A stretch of 64,000 nucleotides of DNA from Streptomyces violaceoruber. Its GTDB lineage: Bacteria > Actinomycetota > Actinomycetes > Streptomycetales > Streptomycetaceae. A program made the position numbers and the translations under genes. The stretch is taken from positions 7,006,001-7,070,000 of the forward strand of contig NZ_CP137734.1 in NCBI RefSeq assembly GCF_033406955.1, written 5' to 3'. A model generated the notes under the pieces. It searched no databases, had not been told where the DNA came from, and was given only the letters and a program-made list of their open reading frames with translations. The number at the start of each line of letters is the position of its first letter. Within the stretch, counting starts at the first letter, position 1. Below are positions 51,382-59,266 of the stretch, in pieces.

Positions 51382-51578
51382 GCCCCTGTTCGACCCGCGA
51401 GGGTACGTTTCGGTTGCCCCAGGGGGCGTGTGGCAAGGCGGCGCGCGCCCGCCGGGCCGAAACGGCCTGATCTCATCCGCAAGGAGGAGATCTGTCCGGG
51501 CTGGTCCACTCCGCGTGGGACGGCGAAATGCTTCCCTTCGGGGATGACCGGGCTCCGCGGGACTGATGAGCTGGGGAT

Positions 51579-52118
51579 GTGCAACCCCGTATCCCCCGGC
51601 AGTCGGCCGGCGAGCAAGGCGGCCGGTGGCCGGACGGCACCGACCTCGAGGACCGGTTCGGCGTGGAACTGACCTCGGCGGTCTCCGGCGCCCGCCGCCG
51701 GGCGGTGCGGGACGGGGACCGGCAGATCGACACCGCCCATCTGCTGCACTCGCTGCTCGAGTGCGACGCGGACTCCCGCGAACTGCTCGGGGACGGTCCG
51801 CGGGTCGTCCGCGTCCTCGGCTACCTCGTGCAGCGCAGCATCGGCTACGGCCTGCGCTGGCAGAGCTCCGTCGAGGACTCCGGCGCCGTACCCGTCGTGA
51901 CCGGAGCCGCCGGGTTCTCCCCGCCCGCCGCGGCGGCCATGGAGGACGCGTGCGCACGGGCGGTCCGGCGCGGGGCGGCCCGGGCCGGGGGCCCGGACCT
52001 GCTCGCCGCCCTGGTCGCGGACCCGCGGACCCGCGCCGCGGAGGTACTGGCCCGCGCCGCCGTCGAGCCGCACGCCGTGCTCGCCCGAGTGGAGAGCCAC
52101 TTCGAGCCGACGCCCTGA
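51579..52118 (+). CDS. Clp N-terminal (ClpN)-domain protein without ATPase
   Basis: A 179-residue protein with two Clp amino-terminal repeats: FGVELTSAVSGARRRAVRDG with DTAHLLHSLLE at about 27-60, and a second unit AAMEDACARAVRRGAARAGG with DLLAALVADP at 117-150. There are no Walker motifs. ClpN modules bind substrates or adaptors of ClpC/ClpB. A stand-alone ClpN protein could be a regulator or competitor. Start is GTG 51579. Confidence 0.8.
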   Translation: MQPRIPRQSAGEQGGRWPDGTDLEDRFGVELTSAVSGARRRAVRDGDRQIDTAHLLHSLLECDADSRELLGDGPRVVRVLGYLVQRSIGYGLRWQSSVEDSGAVPVVTGAAGFSPPAAAAMEDACARAVRRGAARAGGPDLLAALVADPRTRAAEVLARAAVEPHAVLARVESHFEPTP

Positions 52119-52255
52119 GCCCGGCCGCACCCTTCCGTCGTCCTTCCCGCGTCCTTTCCCTCGTCCCTCTCGCGCGTGCGCCACGGCGCCGTCCAGTCGG
52201 TGAGACAGGTGTCATCGGGGGTGACGGTCATGTCGACCCCTGTCATCATGTGCCG

Positions 52256-53254
52256 GTGCATACGTCTGACAGCGCCCGCGGCAGCCGCGGCAAGGGCACC
52301 GGGCTCGGCCTGGCACTGGCCTCCGCGGTCGCCTTCGGAGGTTCTGGAGTCGCGGCCAAACCGCTCATCGAGGCCGGGCTCGATCCGCTCCACGTGGTCT
52401 GGCTGCGCGTCGCGGGCGCGGCCCTGGTGATGCTGCCGCTCGCCGTGCGCCACCGCGCCCTGCCGCGCCGCCGTCCCGCGCTGGTCGCCGGGTACGGACT
52501 GTTCGCCGTGGCCGGTGTCCAGGCGTGCTACTTCGCGGCCATCTCGCGCATCCCCGTCGGCGTCGCCCTGCTGGTCGAGTACCTGGCGCCCGCTCTGGTC
52601 CTCGGCTGGGTGCGGTTCGTGCAACGGCGGCCGGTCACACGGGCCGCCGCGCTCGGCGTGGTCCTGGCGGTCGGCGGCCTCGCCTGCGTGGTCGAGGTCT
52701 GGTCGGGGCTGGGCTTCGACGCCCTCGGACTGCTGCTCGCCCTCGGCGCCGCTTGCTGCCAGGTCGGCTACTTCGTCCTGTCCGACCAGGGCAGCGACGC
52801 CGGCGAGGAGGCGCCCGACCCGCTCGGCGTCATCGCCTACGGCCTGCTGGTCGGCGCCGCCGTGCTCACCGTCGTCGCCCGGCCCTGGTCGATGGACTGG
52901 TCCGTCCTCGCCGGCTCGGCACCCATGGACGGCACGCCCGTCGCCGCCGCCCTGCTGCTGGCCTGGATCGTGCTCATCGCCACGGTGCTCGCCTACGTCA
53001 CCGGAATCGTGGCCGTACGTCGGCTGTCGCCGCAGGTCGCCGGAGTCGTGGCGTGCCTGGAAGCGGTCATCGCGACCGTCCTGGCGTGGGTGCTGCTGGG
53101 CGAGCACCTCTCCGCCCCGCAGGTCGTCGGCGGCATCGTGGTGCTGGCGGGCGCCTTCATCGCCCAGTCCTCGACCCCGGCGAAGGGCTCCGCGGACCCG
53201 GTGGCCAGGGGCGGTCCCGAAAGGGAGTTGTCGAGCCGGGGAACGTCGACCTAG
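52256..53254 (+). CDS. EamA-family drug/metabolite transporter (first)
   Basis: A 332-residue membrane protein with about ten TM helices in two EamA repeats (LALASAVAFGGSGVAAKPLI; LGLLLALGAACCQVGYFVLS). DMT family members export amino acids or other metabolites. Substrate unknown. Start GTG 52256; a GTG 6 nt earlier is also in frame. The stop TAG (53252-53254) is the first half of the -10 box of the next transcript. Confidence 0.9.
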   Translation: MHTSDSARGSRGKGTGLGLALASAVAFGGSGVAAKPLIEAGLDPLHVVWLRVAGAALVMLPLAVRHRALPRRRPALVAGYGLFAVAGVQACYFAAISRIPVGVALLVEYLAPALVLGWVRFVQRRPVTRAAALGVVLAVGGLACVVEVWSGLGFDALGLLLALGAACCQVGYFVLSDQGSDAGEEAPDPLGVIAYGLLVGAAVLTVVARPWSMDWSVLAGSAPMDGTPVAAALLLAWIVLIATVLAYVTGIVAVRRLSPQVAGVVACLEAVIATVLAWVLLGEHLSAPQVVGGIVVLAGAFIAQSSTPAKGSADPVARGGPERELSSRGTST

Positions 53255-53257
53255 GGT
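53228..53257 (+). promoter_or_regulatory. Promoter for the leader peptide and second EamA gene
   Basis: TTGTCG at 53228-53233, 18-bp spacer, TAGGGT at 53252-53257. The predicted start is 53264-53265, which is the A of an ATG. This is the normal geometry of a leaderless Streptomyces transcript. Confidence 0.65.
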
Positions 53258-53264
53258 GCGGATC

Positions 53265-53306
53265 ATGCATTCCGACGCACTCGTCCTCCCGCCTCCGGCC
53301 GCCTGA
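53265..53306 (+). CDS. Leaderless 13-residue upstream ORF (MHSDALVLPPPAA)
   Basis: A complete short ORF of 13 codons plus stop, too short for standard gene finding. It begins exactly where the promoter at 53228-53257 would start transcription. Its Pro-Pro-Pro stretch and stop are part of a perfect 8-bp stem: arms CCCGCCTC 53288-53295 and GAGGCGGG 53305-53312. The 135 nt after it contain two more hairpins before the second EamA start. It resembles an attenuator leader peptide, but this is inference. Confidence 0.5.
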   Translation: MHSDALVLPPPAA

Positions 53307-53440
53307 GGCGGGCCCTGTAGCGAGCCCGGCGCGCTGTCGCCGGGCCGGACGGTGCTGCCCGCAGACGAAAGTCCTCGCGCCCCGGTCGTTCCGGGCCGCC
53401 CCGAACTTCCGCGCCTCGTGCGCGTCTGCGGAGAGAACTC

Positions 53441-54391
53441 GTGTCGAATGCCGTCTCCGGCCTGCCCGTAGGGCGTGGCCTCCTCTATCTGATCGTCGCC
53501 GGTGTCGCCTGGGGCACCGCCGGTGCCGCCGCCTCGCTGGTCTACCGAGCCAGCGACATGGGGCCCGTCGCCCTGTCGTTCTGGCGCTGCGCGGTGGGGC
53601 TCGTGCTGCTGCTCGCCGCCCGCCCGCTGCGTCCGCGGGTGCGCCCGGCGGTCCGCGAACCGTTCGCCCGCAAGACGCTTCGGGCCGGTGTCACCGGTGT
53701 CGGGCTCGCGGTGTTCCAGACCGCCTACTTCGCCGCCGTGCAGTCCACCGGGCTAGCCGTGGCCACGGTGGTCACCCTCGGCGCGGGGCCCGTACTGATC
53801 GCCCTCGGCGCGCGCCTCGCCCTCGGGGAACAGCTGGGAGCGGGGGGTGCCGCGGCCGTGGCCGGCGCCCTCGCCGGGCTCCTGGTGCTCGTCCTCGGCG
53901 GCGGAAGCGCGACCGTCCGCCTGCCGGGTGTGCTCCTCGCGCTGCTGTCCGCCGCCGGGTACTCGGTGATGACGCTGCTCACCCGTTGGTGGGGACGGGG
54001 CGGCGGGGCGGACGCGGCCGGTACGTCCGTGGGGGCGTTCGCCGTCACGAGTCTGTGCCTGCTGCCGTTCGCCCTGGCCGAGGGCCTGGTGCCGCACACC
54101 GCGGAACCGGTCCGGCTGCTGTGGCTCCTCGCCTACGTCGCGGCCGTCCCGACCGCGCTGGCCTACGGGCTCTACTTCGCCGGCGCGGCCGTCGTCAGGT
54201 CCGCGACGGTCTCCGTGATCATGCTCCTGGAGCCGGTCAGTGCGGCCGCGCTCGCCGTCCTGCTGCTCGGCGAGCACCTCACGGCCGCGACCCTGGCCGG
54301 CACGCTGCTGATGCTCGGCTCGGTCGCGGGTCTCGCGGTGGCGGAGACCCGGGCGGCGCGGGAGGCGAGGACGCGGCCGGCGCCCGCGTGA
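53441..54391 (+). CDS. EamA-family drug/metabolite transporter (second)
   Basis: A 316-residue membrane protein with about ten TM helices in two EamA repeats (LLYLIVAGVAWGTAGAAASL; LPGVLLALLSAAGYSVMTLL). It is paralogous to the first one 186 bp upstream. Start GTG 53441 with GGAG nearby. The transcript likely begins at the short ORF 53265. Substrate unknown. Confidence 0.9.
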   Translation: MSNAVSGLPVGRGLLYLIVAGVAWGTAGAAASLVYRASDMGPVALSFWRCAVGLVLLLAARPLRPRVRPAVREPFARKTLRAGVTGVGLAVFQTAYFAAVQSTGLAVATVVTLGAGPVLIALGARLALGEQLGAGGAAAVAGALAGLLVLVLGGGSATVRLPGVLLALLSAAGYSVMTLLTRWWGRGGGADAAGTSVGAFAVTSLCLLPFALAEGLVPHTAEPVRLLWLLAYVAAVPTALAYGLYFAGAAVVRSATVSVIMLLEPVSAAALAVLLLGEHLTAATLAGTLLMLGSVAGLAVAETRAAREARTRPAPA

Positions 54392-54437
54392 CGGCGGGAG
54401 CCCTTCCCGGGGCCCACGCCGCCCGTGCGGGCCGGTG

Positions 54438-55136
54438 TCACCCGGCCGACAGGTAGTCCGGCAGTGCCGTGCCGGGCGCCAGGGCCGGGTCGGCGACCGG
54501 AGCGTCGTACCCCTTGCGCAACGGGACGAGACCGGCCCAGTGCGGGAGGGAGAGGTCCTCCGGTTCGTCGTTCACCCCGCCCGTGCGGAGCTTGGCGGAG
54601 ACCTCGTTCAGATCGAGGCGGATCACGGCGGTGGCGGCCAGCTCCTTCTTGTTGGCCGGCCGCGAGTCGCGGGAGCGGCCCGGGACGACATGCTCGACCA
54701 GGGCGTCCAGGGCCGTGCGCCGCTCCTCGGGATCCGTCACCTCGTACGCCGTGCCGTGCACCACCACCGACCGGTAGTTGATCGAGTGGTGGAAGGCCGA
54801 GCGGGCCAGCACCAGCGCGTCCACGTGCGTCACGGTCAGGCACACCGGCAGGCCCGGGTCGGCCGCCCCCGTCATCCGCAGCGGGCGCGAGCCCGTCGAG
54901 CCGTGCACGTAGAGCCGCTCGCCCACCCGGCCGTACAGCGTCGGCAGGACCACCGGGGCGCCGTCGCGGACGAAGCCGAGGTGGCAGACGTACCCCTCGT
55001 CGAGTATCGCGTGCACCAGCTCCTTGTCGTACGCGGCCCGCTCGGGGGAGCGGGTGGGGACGGTGCGGTCGGTGGGCGGGTAGGTGCCGGTGGGCTGCGA
55101 CGACGTCCCCGTGGTCCCCTGCATGGCGTTCTCCAT
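54438..55136 (-). CDS. PNPOx-fold flavin/nitroreductase-like protein
   Basis: A 232-residue protein with the pyridoxamine 5'-phosphate oxidase-like split barrel. Motifs are VCHLGFVRDGAPVVLPTLYG, RLYVHGSTGSRPLR, and NYRSVVVHGTAYEV with DALVEHVVPGR. This subgroup resembles NimA-related flavin-binding proteins. Role unknown. Start ATG 55136 or the ATG 12 nt downstream. Its divergent neighbour is a MocR-type regulator 23 bp away, suggesting that regulator controls it. PNPOx-fold enzymes and PLP-binding MocR proteins are often paired. Confidence 0.88.
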   Translation of the reverse strand: MENAMQGTTGTSSQPTGTYPPTDRTVPTRSPERAAYDKELVHAILDEGYVCHLGFVRDGAPVVLPTLYGRVGERLYVHGSTGSRPLRMTGAADPGLPVCLTVTHVDALVLARSAFHHSINYRSVVVHGTAYEVTDPEERRTALDALVEHVVPGRSRDSRPANKKELAATAVIRLDLNEVSAKLRTGGVNDEPEDLSLPHWAGLVPLRKGYDAPVADPALAPGTALPDYLSAG

Positions 55137-55159
55137 TGCACTAGTGCATAATCTGGTTT
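55137..55159. promoter_or_regulatory. Divergent operator between PNPOx-fold and MocR genes
   Basis: A 23-bp gap containing the perfect palindrome TGCACTAGTGCA (55137-55148) followed by TAATCT (55149-55154), which is positioned to start transcription at the GTG at 55160. A regulator bound to the palindrome would cover both transcripts. Confidence 0.55.
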
Positions 55160-56497
55160 GTGCTAGGAGAGTATCGGATCACAGGGCGGGGCGCAGCGGA
55201 GATCTCCGCGAGCGTCGAGCGCGCGGTGGGCTCGGGAGAGCTGGAGCCGGGGCAACCCCTGCCGCCGATGCGGGAGTTGGCGCAGCGGCTCGGGGTGAAC
55301 CCGAACACCGTCGCCGCCGCCTACCGCACCCTGCGGGAACGCGGGGTCATCGAGACGGCCGGGCGGAGGGGCAGCCGGGTGCGCGCGAAACCGGCGACCA
55401 CCGGGCGGGAGTTCATCCGCGTCGACGTGCCCGCGGGTGTGCGCGACGTGTCCGACGGCAATCCGGACCCGGCGTTGCTGCCCGCGCTGGGCCCCGTGTT
55501 CGCCGTGGCGGCCGCGCAGGGCGACCGCGAACCGGTGCTGTACGGGCACGCGCCCGTGGATCCGGAGCTGGCCCGCGTCGCGCGGGCCGAACTGGACGCC
55601 GACGGTGTGCCGGGCGGGCCCGTGATGGTGACGTCCGGCTCCCTGGACGCCATGGAGCGGGTCCTCGCGGCCCATCTCAGGCCCGGTGACGCCGTCGCCG
55701 TCGAGGACCCGGGCTGGGGCAGCCTCCTGGACCTGGTGCCCGCGCTCGGCCTGCGCACGGTCCCCGTCGGCGTCGACGACCAGGGGCCGCTGCCCGAGGA
55801 CGTGCGGCGGGTCCTGGCGGCCGGTGCCCGCGCCCTGGTGGTCACGGACCGTGCGCAGAACCCGACCGGCGCCGCGGTGGGCGCGGTACGCGCGCGTGCG
55901 CTGCGGTCCGTCCTGCGCGAGCACCCCGGCACGCTGCTCATCGAGGACGACCACGGCCACGGCATCGTCGACCTGCCGCTGCACCCCCTCGCCGGTACGA
56001 CCCGTCACTGGGCCCTCGTCCGTTCCGCGGCCAAGGCCTGCGGTCCCGACCTGCGGCTCGCCGTGCTCACCGGGGACCCCGTCACGCTCGACCGGGTGCA
56101 CGGGCGGCAGCGGCTGGGCCCCGGCTGGGTCAGCCGCATCACCCAGCGGGCCGTGGCCCGGCTGTGGGCCGACGGCGCGGTGGACGCCCGTGCGGTGGCG
56201 GGGGTGTACGGGCGACGCAGGGACGGGCTCCTCGGCGCCCTCGCGGAACACGGGGTCACCGGGTACGGCCGCAGCGGCATGAACGTGTGGATCCCGGTGC
56301 CGGACGAGACGGGTGCCGTCGCCCGGCTCCTGCACGCCGGCTGGGCGGTCGCCCCCGGGGCCCGCTTCCGCCTGGGCGCGCCGCCGGGCATCCGGATCAC
56401 GGTCTCGACGCTGGGGGAGGACGACCTCGGACCGCTGGCGGAGGCGGTCGCCGCGGCGACCGGGCCGGGTTCGGGGCCGCCGCGGAGCTACGTCTGA
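55160..56497 (+). CDS. MocR-type (GntR winged helix plus aminotransferase) regulator
   Basis: A 445-residue protein. The GntR winged helix is at about 10-75 (PLPPMRELAQRLGVNPNTVA; AAYRTLRERGVIETAGRRGS). The aminotransferase-fold domain has YGHAPVDPELARVARAELDA, IEDDHGHGIVD and the PLP lysine K292 in RSAAKACGPDLRLAVLTGD. MocR proteins bind PLP or an aldimine and regulate, usually, a divergent gene. GTG 55160 is the start. The stop lies in a 34-bp duplicated segment. Confidence 0.92.
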   Translation: MLGEYRITGRGAAEISASVERAVGSGELEPGQPLPPMRELAQRLGVNPNTVAAAYRTLRERGVIETAGRRGSRVRAKPATTGREFIRVDVPAGVRDVSDGNPDPALLPALGPVFAVAAAQGDREPVLYGHAPVDPELARVARAELDADGVPGGPVMVTSGSLDAMERVLAAHLRPGDAVAVEDPGWGSLLDLVPALGLRTVPVGVDDQGPLPEDVRRVLAAGARALVVTDRAQNPTGAAVGAVRARALRSVLREHPGTLLIEDDHGHGIVDLPLHPLAGTTRHWALVRSAAKACGPDLRLAVLTGDPVTLDRVHGRQRLGPGWVSRITQRAVARLWADGAVDARAVAGVYGRRRDGLLGALAEHGVTGYGRSGMNVWIPVPDETGAVARLLHAGWAVAPGARFRLGAPPGIRITVSTLGEDDLGPLAEAVAAATGPGSGPPRSYV

Positions 56498-56540
56498 GGC
56501 GGGGGCGGGGCCGCCACGGAGCTACGTCCGATGCGGGGTT
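56473..56540 (+). repeat. 34-bp direct repeat straddling the mocR-like stop codon
   Basis: Two adjacent copies, 56473-56506 and 56507-56540, sharing GGGGCCGCC-CGGAGCTACGTC and GCGGGG with a few substitutions. The first copy contains the TGA at 56495-56497. In the second copy the corresponding triplet is CGA. The unit is not a multiple of three. Confidence 0.85.
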
Positions 56541-57124
56541 CGGGAGGGACCCGGGTGCCGGCCGGCGCCCGTGGCCTCGGCGCCGGGTGCCGTGCTTGTT
56601 CGGCGGTCGGAGCGATGCGTCGTGGGGGCGCCCCCGGGTCTCGTCGCGGGGCGTGCCGGTAAGTGCCCCCGGGTGCGGTGTGGGTGCCGGGCCGGGGCCC
56701 GGCGGGGTGTCCGGTGCCTTCGCGCCGTACCGAGCTGTCCTCCGGTCGGCCGGACGGCGTGGTGCCCGCGCTCGCGCCCGGGGGTGCCGCCCCAGGGCCC
56801 TTCCGGGGCGCGGCGCGGGGCCGGTAAGTGCCCCCGGGCGCGGGTGCGGGTACGGGTGCGGTGGGTGCCGAGCCGAGCCGGGCCGGGGCCCGGCAGGGTG
56901 TCCGGTGCCGTCGCGCCGTACCGCGTCGTCGTCCGGTCGGCCGGACGGCGTGGTGCCCGCGCTCGCGCCCGGGGGTGCTGCCCAGCTGCCCCAGGGCCCT
57001 TCCGGGGCGCGGCGAACGGTCCCGGCGAACCCGGAGGCGGGTGGCTCCCGGTACGGGTGGTGGGCGATCCGGCGAGCTGTCCCACCGGGGCGCGATGCGG
57101 CGCCCGCCCGGAGTCTTGCCCCGC
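56498..57124. other. 627-bp gene-poor region with long direct repeat
   Basis: No convincing gene. The segment is extremely G/C-rich and contains two copies of a 160- to 195-bp sequence, at 56656-56815 and 56821-57014. The only other structure is the 34-bp repeat at its left edge. Confidence 0.7.
56656..57014 (+). repeat. Tandem direct repeat of about 160-195 bp
   Basis: Copy 1 at 56656-56815 and copy 2 at 56821-57014 both begin CCGGTAAGTGCCCCCGGG and end CCTTCCGGGGCGCGGCG. The middle 80 bp (CCGGTCGGCCGGACGGCGTG and following) is nearly identical. Copy 2 has extra short insertions. No terminal inverted repeats or ORF, so it does not look like an insertion sequence. Confidence 0.8.
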
Positions 57125-58123
57125 TCAGACCCGCGAGCCCTGTCGTACCCCCGTCGTTCCCGGAGTCTCCGGCGCGGGCGCGGGCGCGGGCGCGGTCCCG
57201 GCCCGGTTCGCCCTGGGCCGGGACTGGGTCAGGGCCGCGCCGGCGAGGACGACGGCCGCGCCGACCGGGGTCGACCAGGACAGCGACTCGCCGAGCAGGG
57301 CGACGCCCGCGGCCGTCGCGATGACCGGGGTGAAGTAGGTGACCATCTGGGCCGTCGTCGGGCCGACCTCGGCGACCAGGTCGTACTGGATCAGGAAGGC
57401 GAGCCCGGTGCCGAGCACGCCCAGGGCCGCGACCGCCAGCAGCGGGAGTACCGGGAAGCTGGTGGGCACCGAGGTGAACAGCGGGGTCACCACTGCCAGT
57501 TGCAGCGTGGCCAGGCCCAGCTGGGCACCGGTCAGCGACAGGTGGGAGTGGCTGGAGCCGGCCAGCGTGCGGCGGACGTAGATCCAGCCGACCGGATAGC
57601 TGAACGAGGCCAGCAGGGCCAGCGCCGTGCCCGTGACGTCGAGGCCGTGGAACCCCTGCCAGACGCCCAGCACGGTCAGGACGCCGAGGAAGCCGATGCC
57701 GAGCCCTGCCACCCGGCGGCGCGTCGGCCGGTCCTCGGACAGGGCGACCAGTGACAGGGCCATGCCCCACAGCGGTGAGGTCGCGTTGCAGATGCCCGCG
57801 AGAGACGACGGGATGGTCAGCTCCGAGAAGGCGAACAGCGAGAACGGCAGCGCGTTGAGGAGGAACCCGGCGACCGTCAAATGCAGCCACGTCCACGCCC
57901 CGCGCGGAAGCCGCTCCCGCTTCACCGCCATCGCCGCGGCCACCACCGCCGTGCCGAACGCCAGCCGCCCGAGCGTGACCTGGAACGGGGCGAAACTCTC
58001 GGTGCCCACCTTCATGAAGAGGAAGCTGAAACCCCAGACGAGGGAGAGGAGTCCGAAGCGCAGCCGCCAGTCGAGGACGCGGCGGGCCGGGGAAGGGGCG
58101 GAGGGGGACGGGACGCTGCTCAT
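57125..58123 (-). CDS. EamA-family drug/metabolite transporter (third)
   Basis: A 332-residue membrane protein with about ten TM helices (FGLLSLVWGFSFLFMKVGTE; VAALGVLGTGLAFLIQYDLV). The tail is Ala/Pro-rich. The ATG at 58123 is used. An in-frame start at 58159 would add 12 residues. It is divergent from a LysR gene across 74 bp, the common layout of a LysR-controlled exporter. Confidence 0.9.
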   Translation of the reverse strand: MSSVPSPSAPSPARRVLDWRLRFGLLSLVWGFSFLFMKVGTESFAPFQVTLGRLAFGTAVVAAAMAVKRERLPRGAWTWLHLTVAGFLLNALPFSLFAFSELTIPSSLAGICNATSPLWGMALSLVALSEDRPTRRRVAGLGIGFLGVLTVLGVWQGFHGLDVTGTALALLASFSYPVGWIYVRRTLAGSSHSHLSLTGAQLGLATLQLAVVTPLFTSVPTSFPVLPLLAVAALGVLGTGLAFLIQYDLVAEVGPTTAQMVTYFTPVIATAAGVALLGESLSWSTPVGAAVVLAGAALTQSRPRANRAGTAPAPAPAPETPGTTGVRQGSRV

Positions 58124-58176
58124 GCAGGCAACGATGAGGCAGTCGTCCTCGTAGCACAATCGAGAATTCGCACGGA

Positions 58177-58190
58177 ATACCTCGTAGTAT
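58177..58190. promoter_or_regulatory. Dyad ATAC-N6-GTAT with lysR -10 box
   Basis: ATACCTCGTAGTAT at 58177-58190 is a T-N-A type dyad as in LysR sites. Its right half is TAGTAT, a near-perfect -10 box 7 nt before the lysR ATG, which implies a leaderless transcript and autorepression when the site is bound. Confidence 0.55.
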
Positions 58191-58197
58191 CGCTTAC

Positions 58198-59109
58198 ATG
58201 TTGAACCTGGAGCGCCTGCGGACCCTCGACGCCCTCGCCCGGCACGGATCGGTCAGCGGCGCCGCGGCCGGCCTGCACATCACCACCTCGGCGGTCTCCC
58301 AGCAGATGGCCAAGCTGGAGCGCGAGGCCGGGCAGCGGCTCCTCGCCAAGAACGGGCGGGGCGTACGCCTCACGGACGCCGGCCGGCTGCTCGCCGAGCA
58401 CGCGGCCCGCATCCTCTCCCAGGTCGAGCTGGCCCAGGCCGACCTGGAGGCGCAGCGCGGACAGGTGGCGGGCGAGCTGCGGCTGTCGGCGTTCCCCACG
58501 GCCGCCCGCGGACTCTTCCCCGCCGCGCTGGCCGCCCTGCGCGCCGAGCACCCCGCGCTGCGCATCCGCTCCTCGGAGCTGGAGCCGGAGCGCGGCATCA
58601 ACGGCGTGGTGCGCGGCGACCTGGACCTGGCCGTCGTGCTCGACTGGTACAACAAGCCGATGCCACTGCCCGACGGACTCGTCAAGGCGCCGCTCCTGGA
58701 CGATCCCGCCGACGTCGCCCTGCCCGTCGGCCACCGGCTGGCCGGCCGGGACGAGGTGGACCTCGCGGAGTTCGCCGAGGACGAGTGGATCACGTGGGGC
58801 GAGGGGGAGTTCTGCCATGAGTGGCTGATGTTCACGCTGCGCTCCAAGGGCATCGAGCCGATCGTCGGCCATCGCGCCGCCGAGACCCACACTCAGCTCG
58901 GGCTGGTCGCCGCCGGGCTCGGCGTGTGCATCGCCCCCCTGCTCGGCCGCCATCCGATGCCCGCCGCGGTCGTCACGGTGCCGCTGAGGCAGCGGGTGCG
59001 CCGGCACGTGTACGTCGTCTGGCGCGCGGACGCCGACCGCCGCCCGTCGATCCGGGCGGCGGTGGACGCGCTGCGGGCGGCGGCGCGGGAGGTGGGCGAG
59101 GCGGGGTGA
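58198..59109 (+). CDS. LysR-family regulator
   Basis: A 303-residue protein. The LysR helix-turn-helix is at residues 1-60 (LERLRTLDALARHGSVSGAA; TSAVSQQMAKLEREAGQRLL). The substrate-binding domain follows (ELRLSAFPTAARGLFPAALA; DLDLAVVLDWYNKPMPLPDG; HRAAETHTQLGLVAAGLGVC). It probably regulates the divergent EamA transporter. The effector is unknown. Confidence 0.93.
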   Translation: MLNLERLRTLDALARHGSVSGAAAGLHITTSAVSQQMAKLEREAGQRLLAKNGRGVRLTDAGRLLAEHAARILSQVELAQADLEAQRGQVAGELRLSAFPTAARGLFPAALAALRAEHPALRIRSSELEPERGINGVVRGDLDLAVVLDWYNKPMPLPDGLVKAPLLDDPADVALPVGHRLAGRDEVDLAEFAEDEWITWGEGEFCHEWLMFTLRSKGIEPIVGHRAAETHTQLGLVAAGLGVCIAPLLGRHPMPAAVVTVPLRQRVRRHVYVVWRADADRRPSIRAAVDALRAAAREVGEAG

Positions 59110-59212
59110 GACCGGGCGGGCAGGTGCCGGGCGGGCGGGCGCCACTCCGGGCGGCGCCGGGCAATACCGACGCCTCTCGGGCGGGCGCCCGGCTGTACGG
59201 ACGCCTCTCGGC

Positions 59213-59266
59213 CGGGCACCCGGCTACACCCGGGCACCCGGCTACACCCGGGCACCCGGCTACACC
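59213..59266 (-). repeat. 18-bp repeat, three exact copies, including the PPOX gene stop
   Basis: Three perfect copies of CGGGCACCCGGCTACACC (plus strand) at 59213, 59231 and 59249. The last copy contains CTA at 59260-59262, the TAG stop of the PPOX gene. The two further copies downstream of the gene carry the same in-frame TAG. A longer degenerate copy continues to about 59165. Confidence 0.9.
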
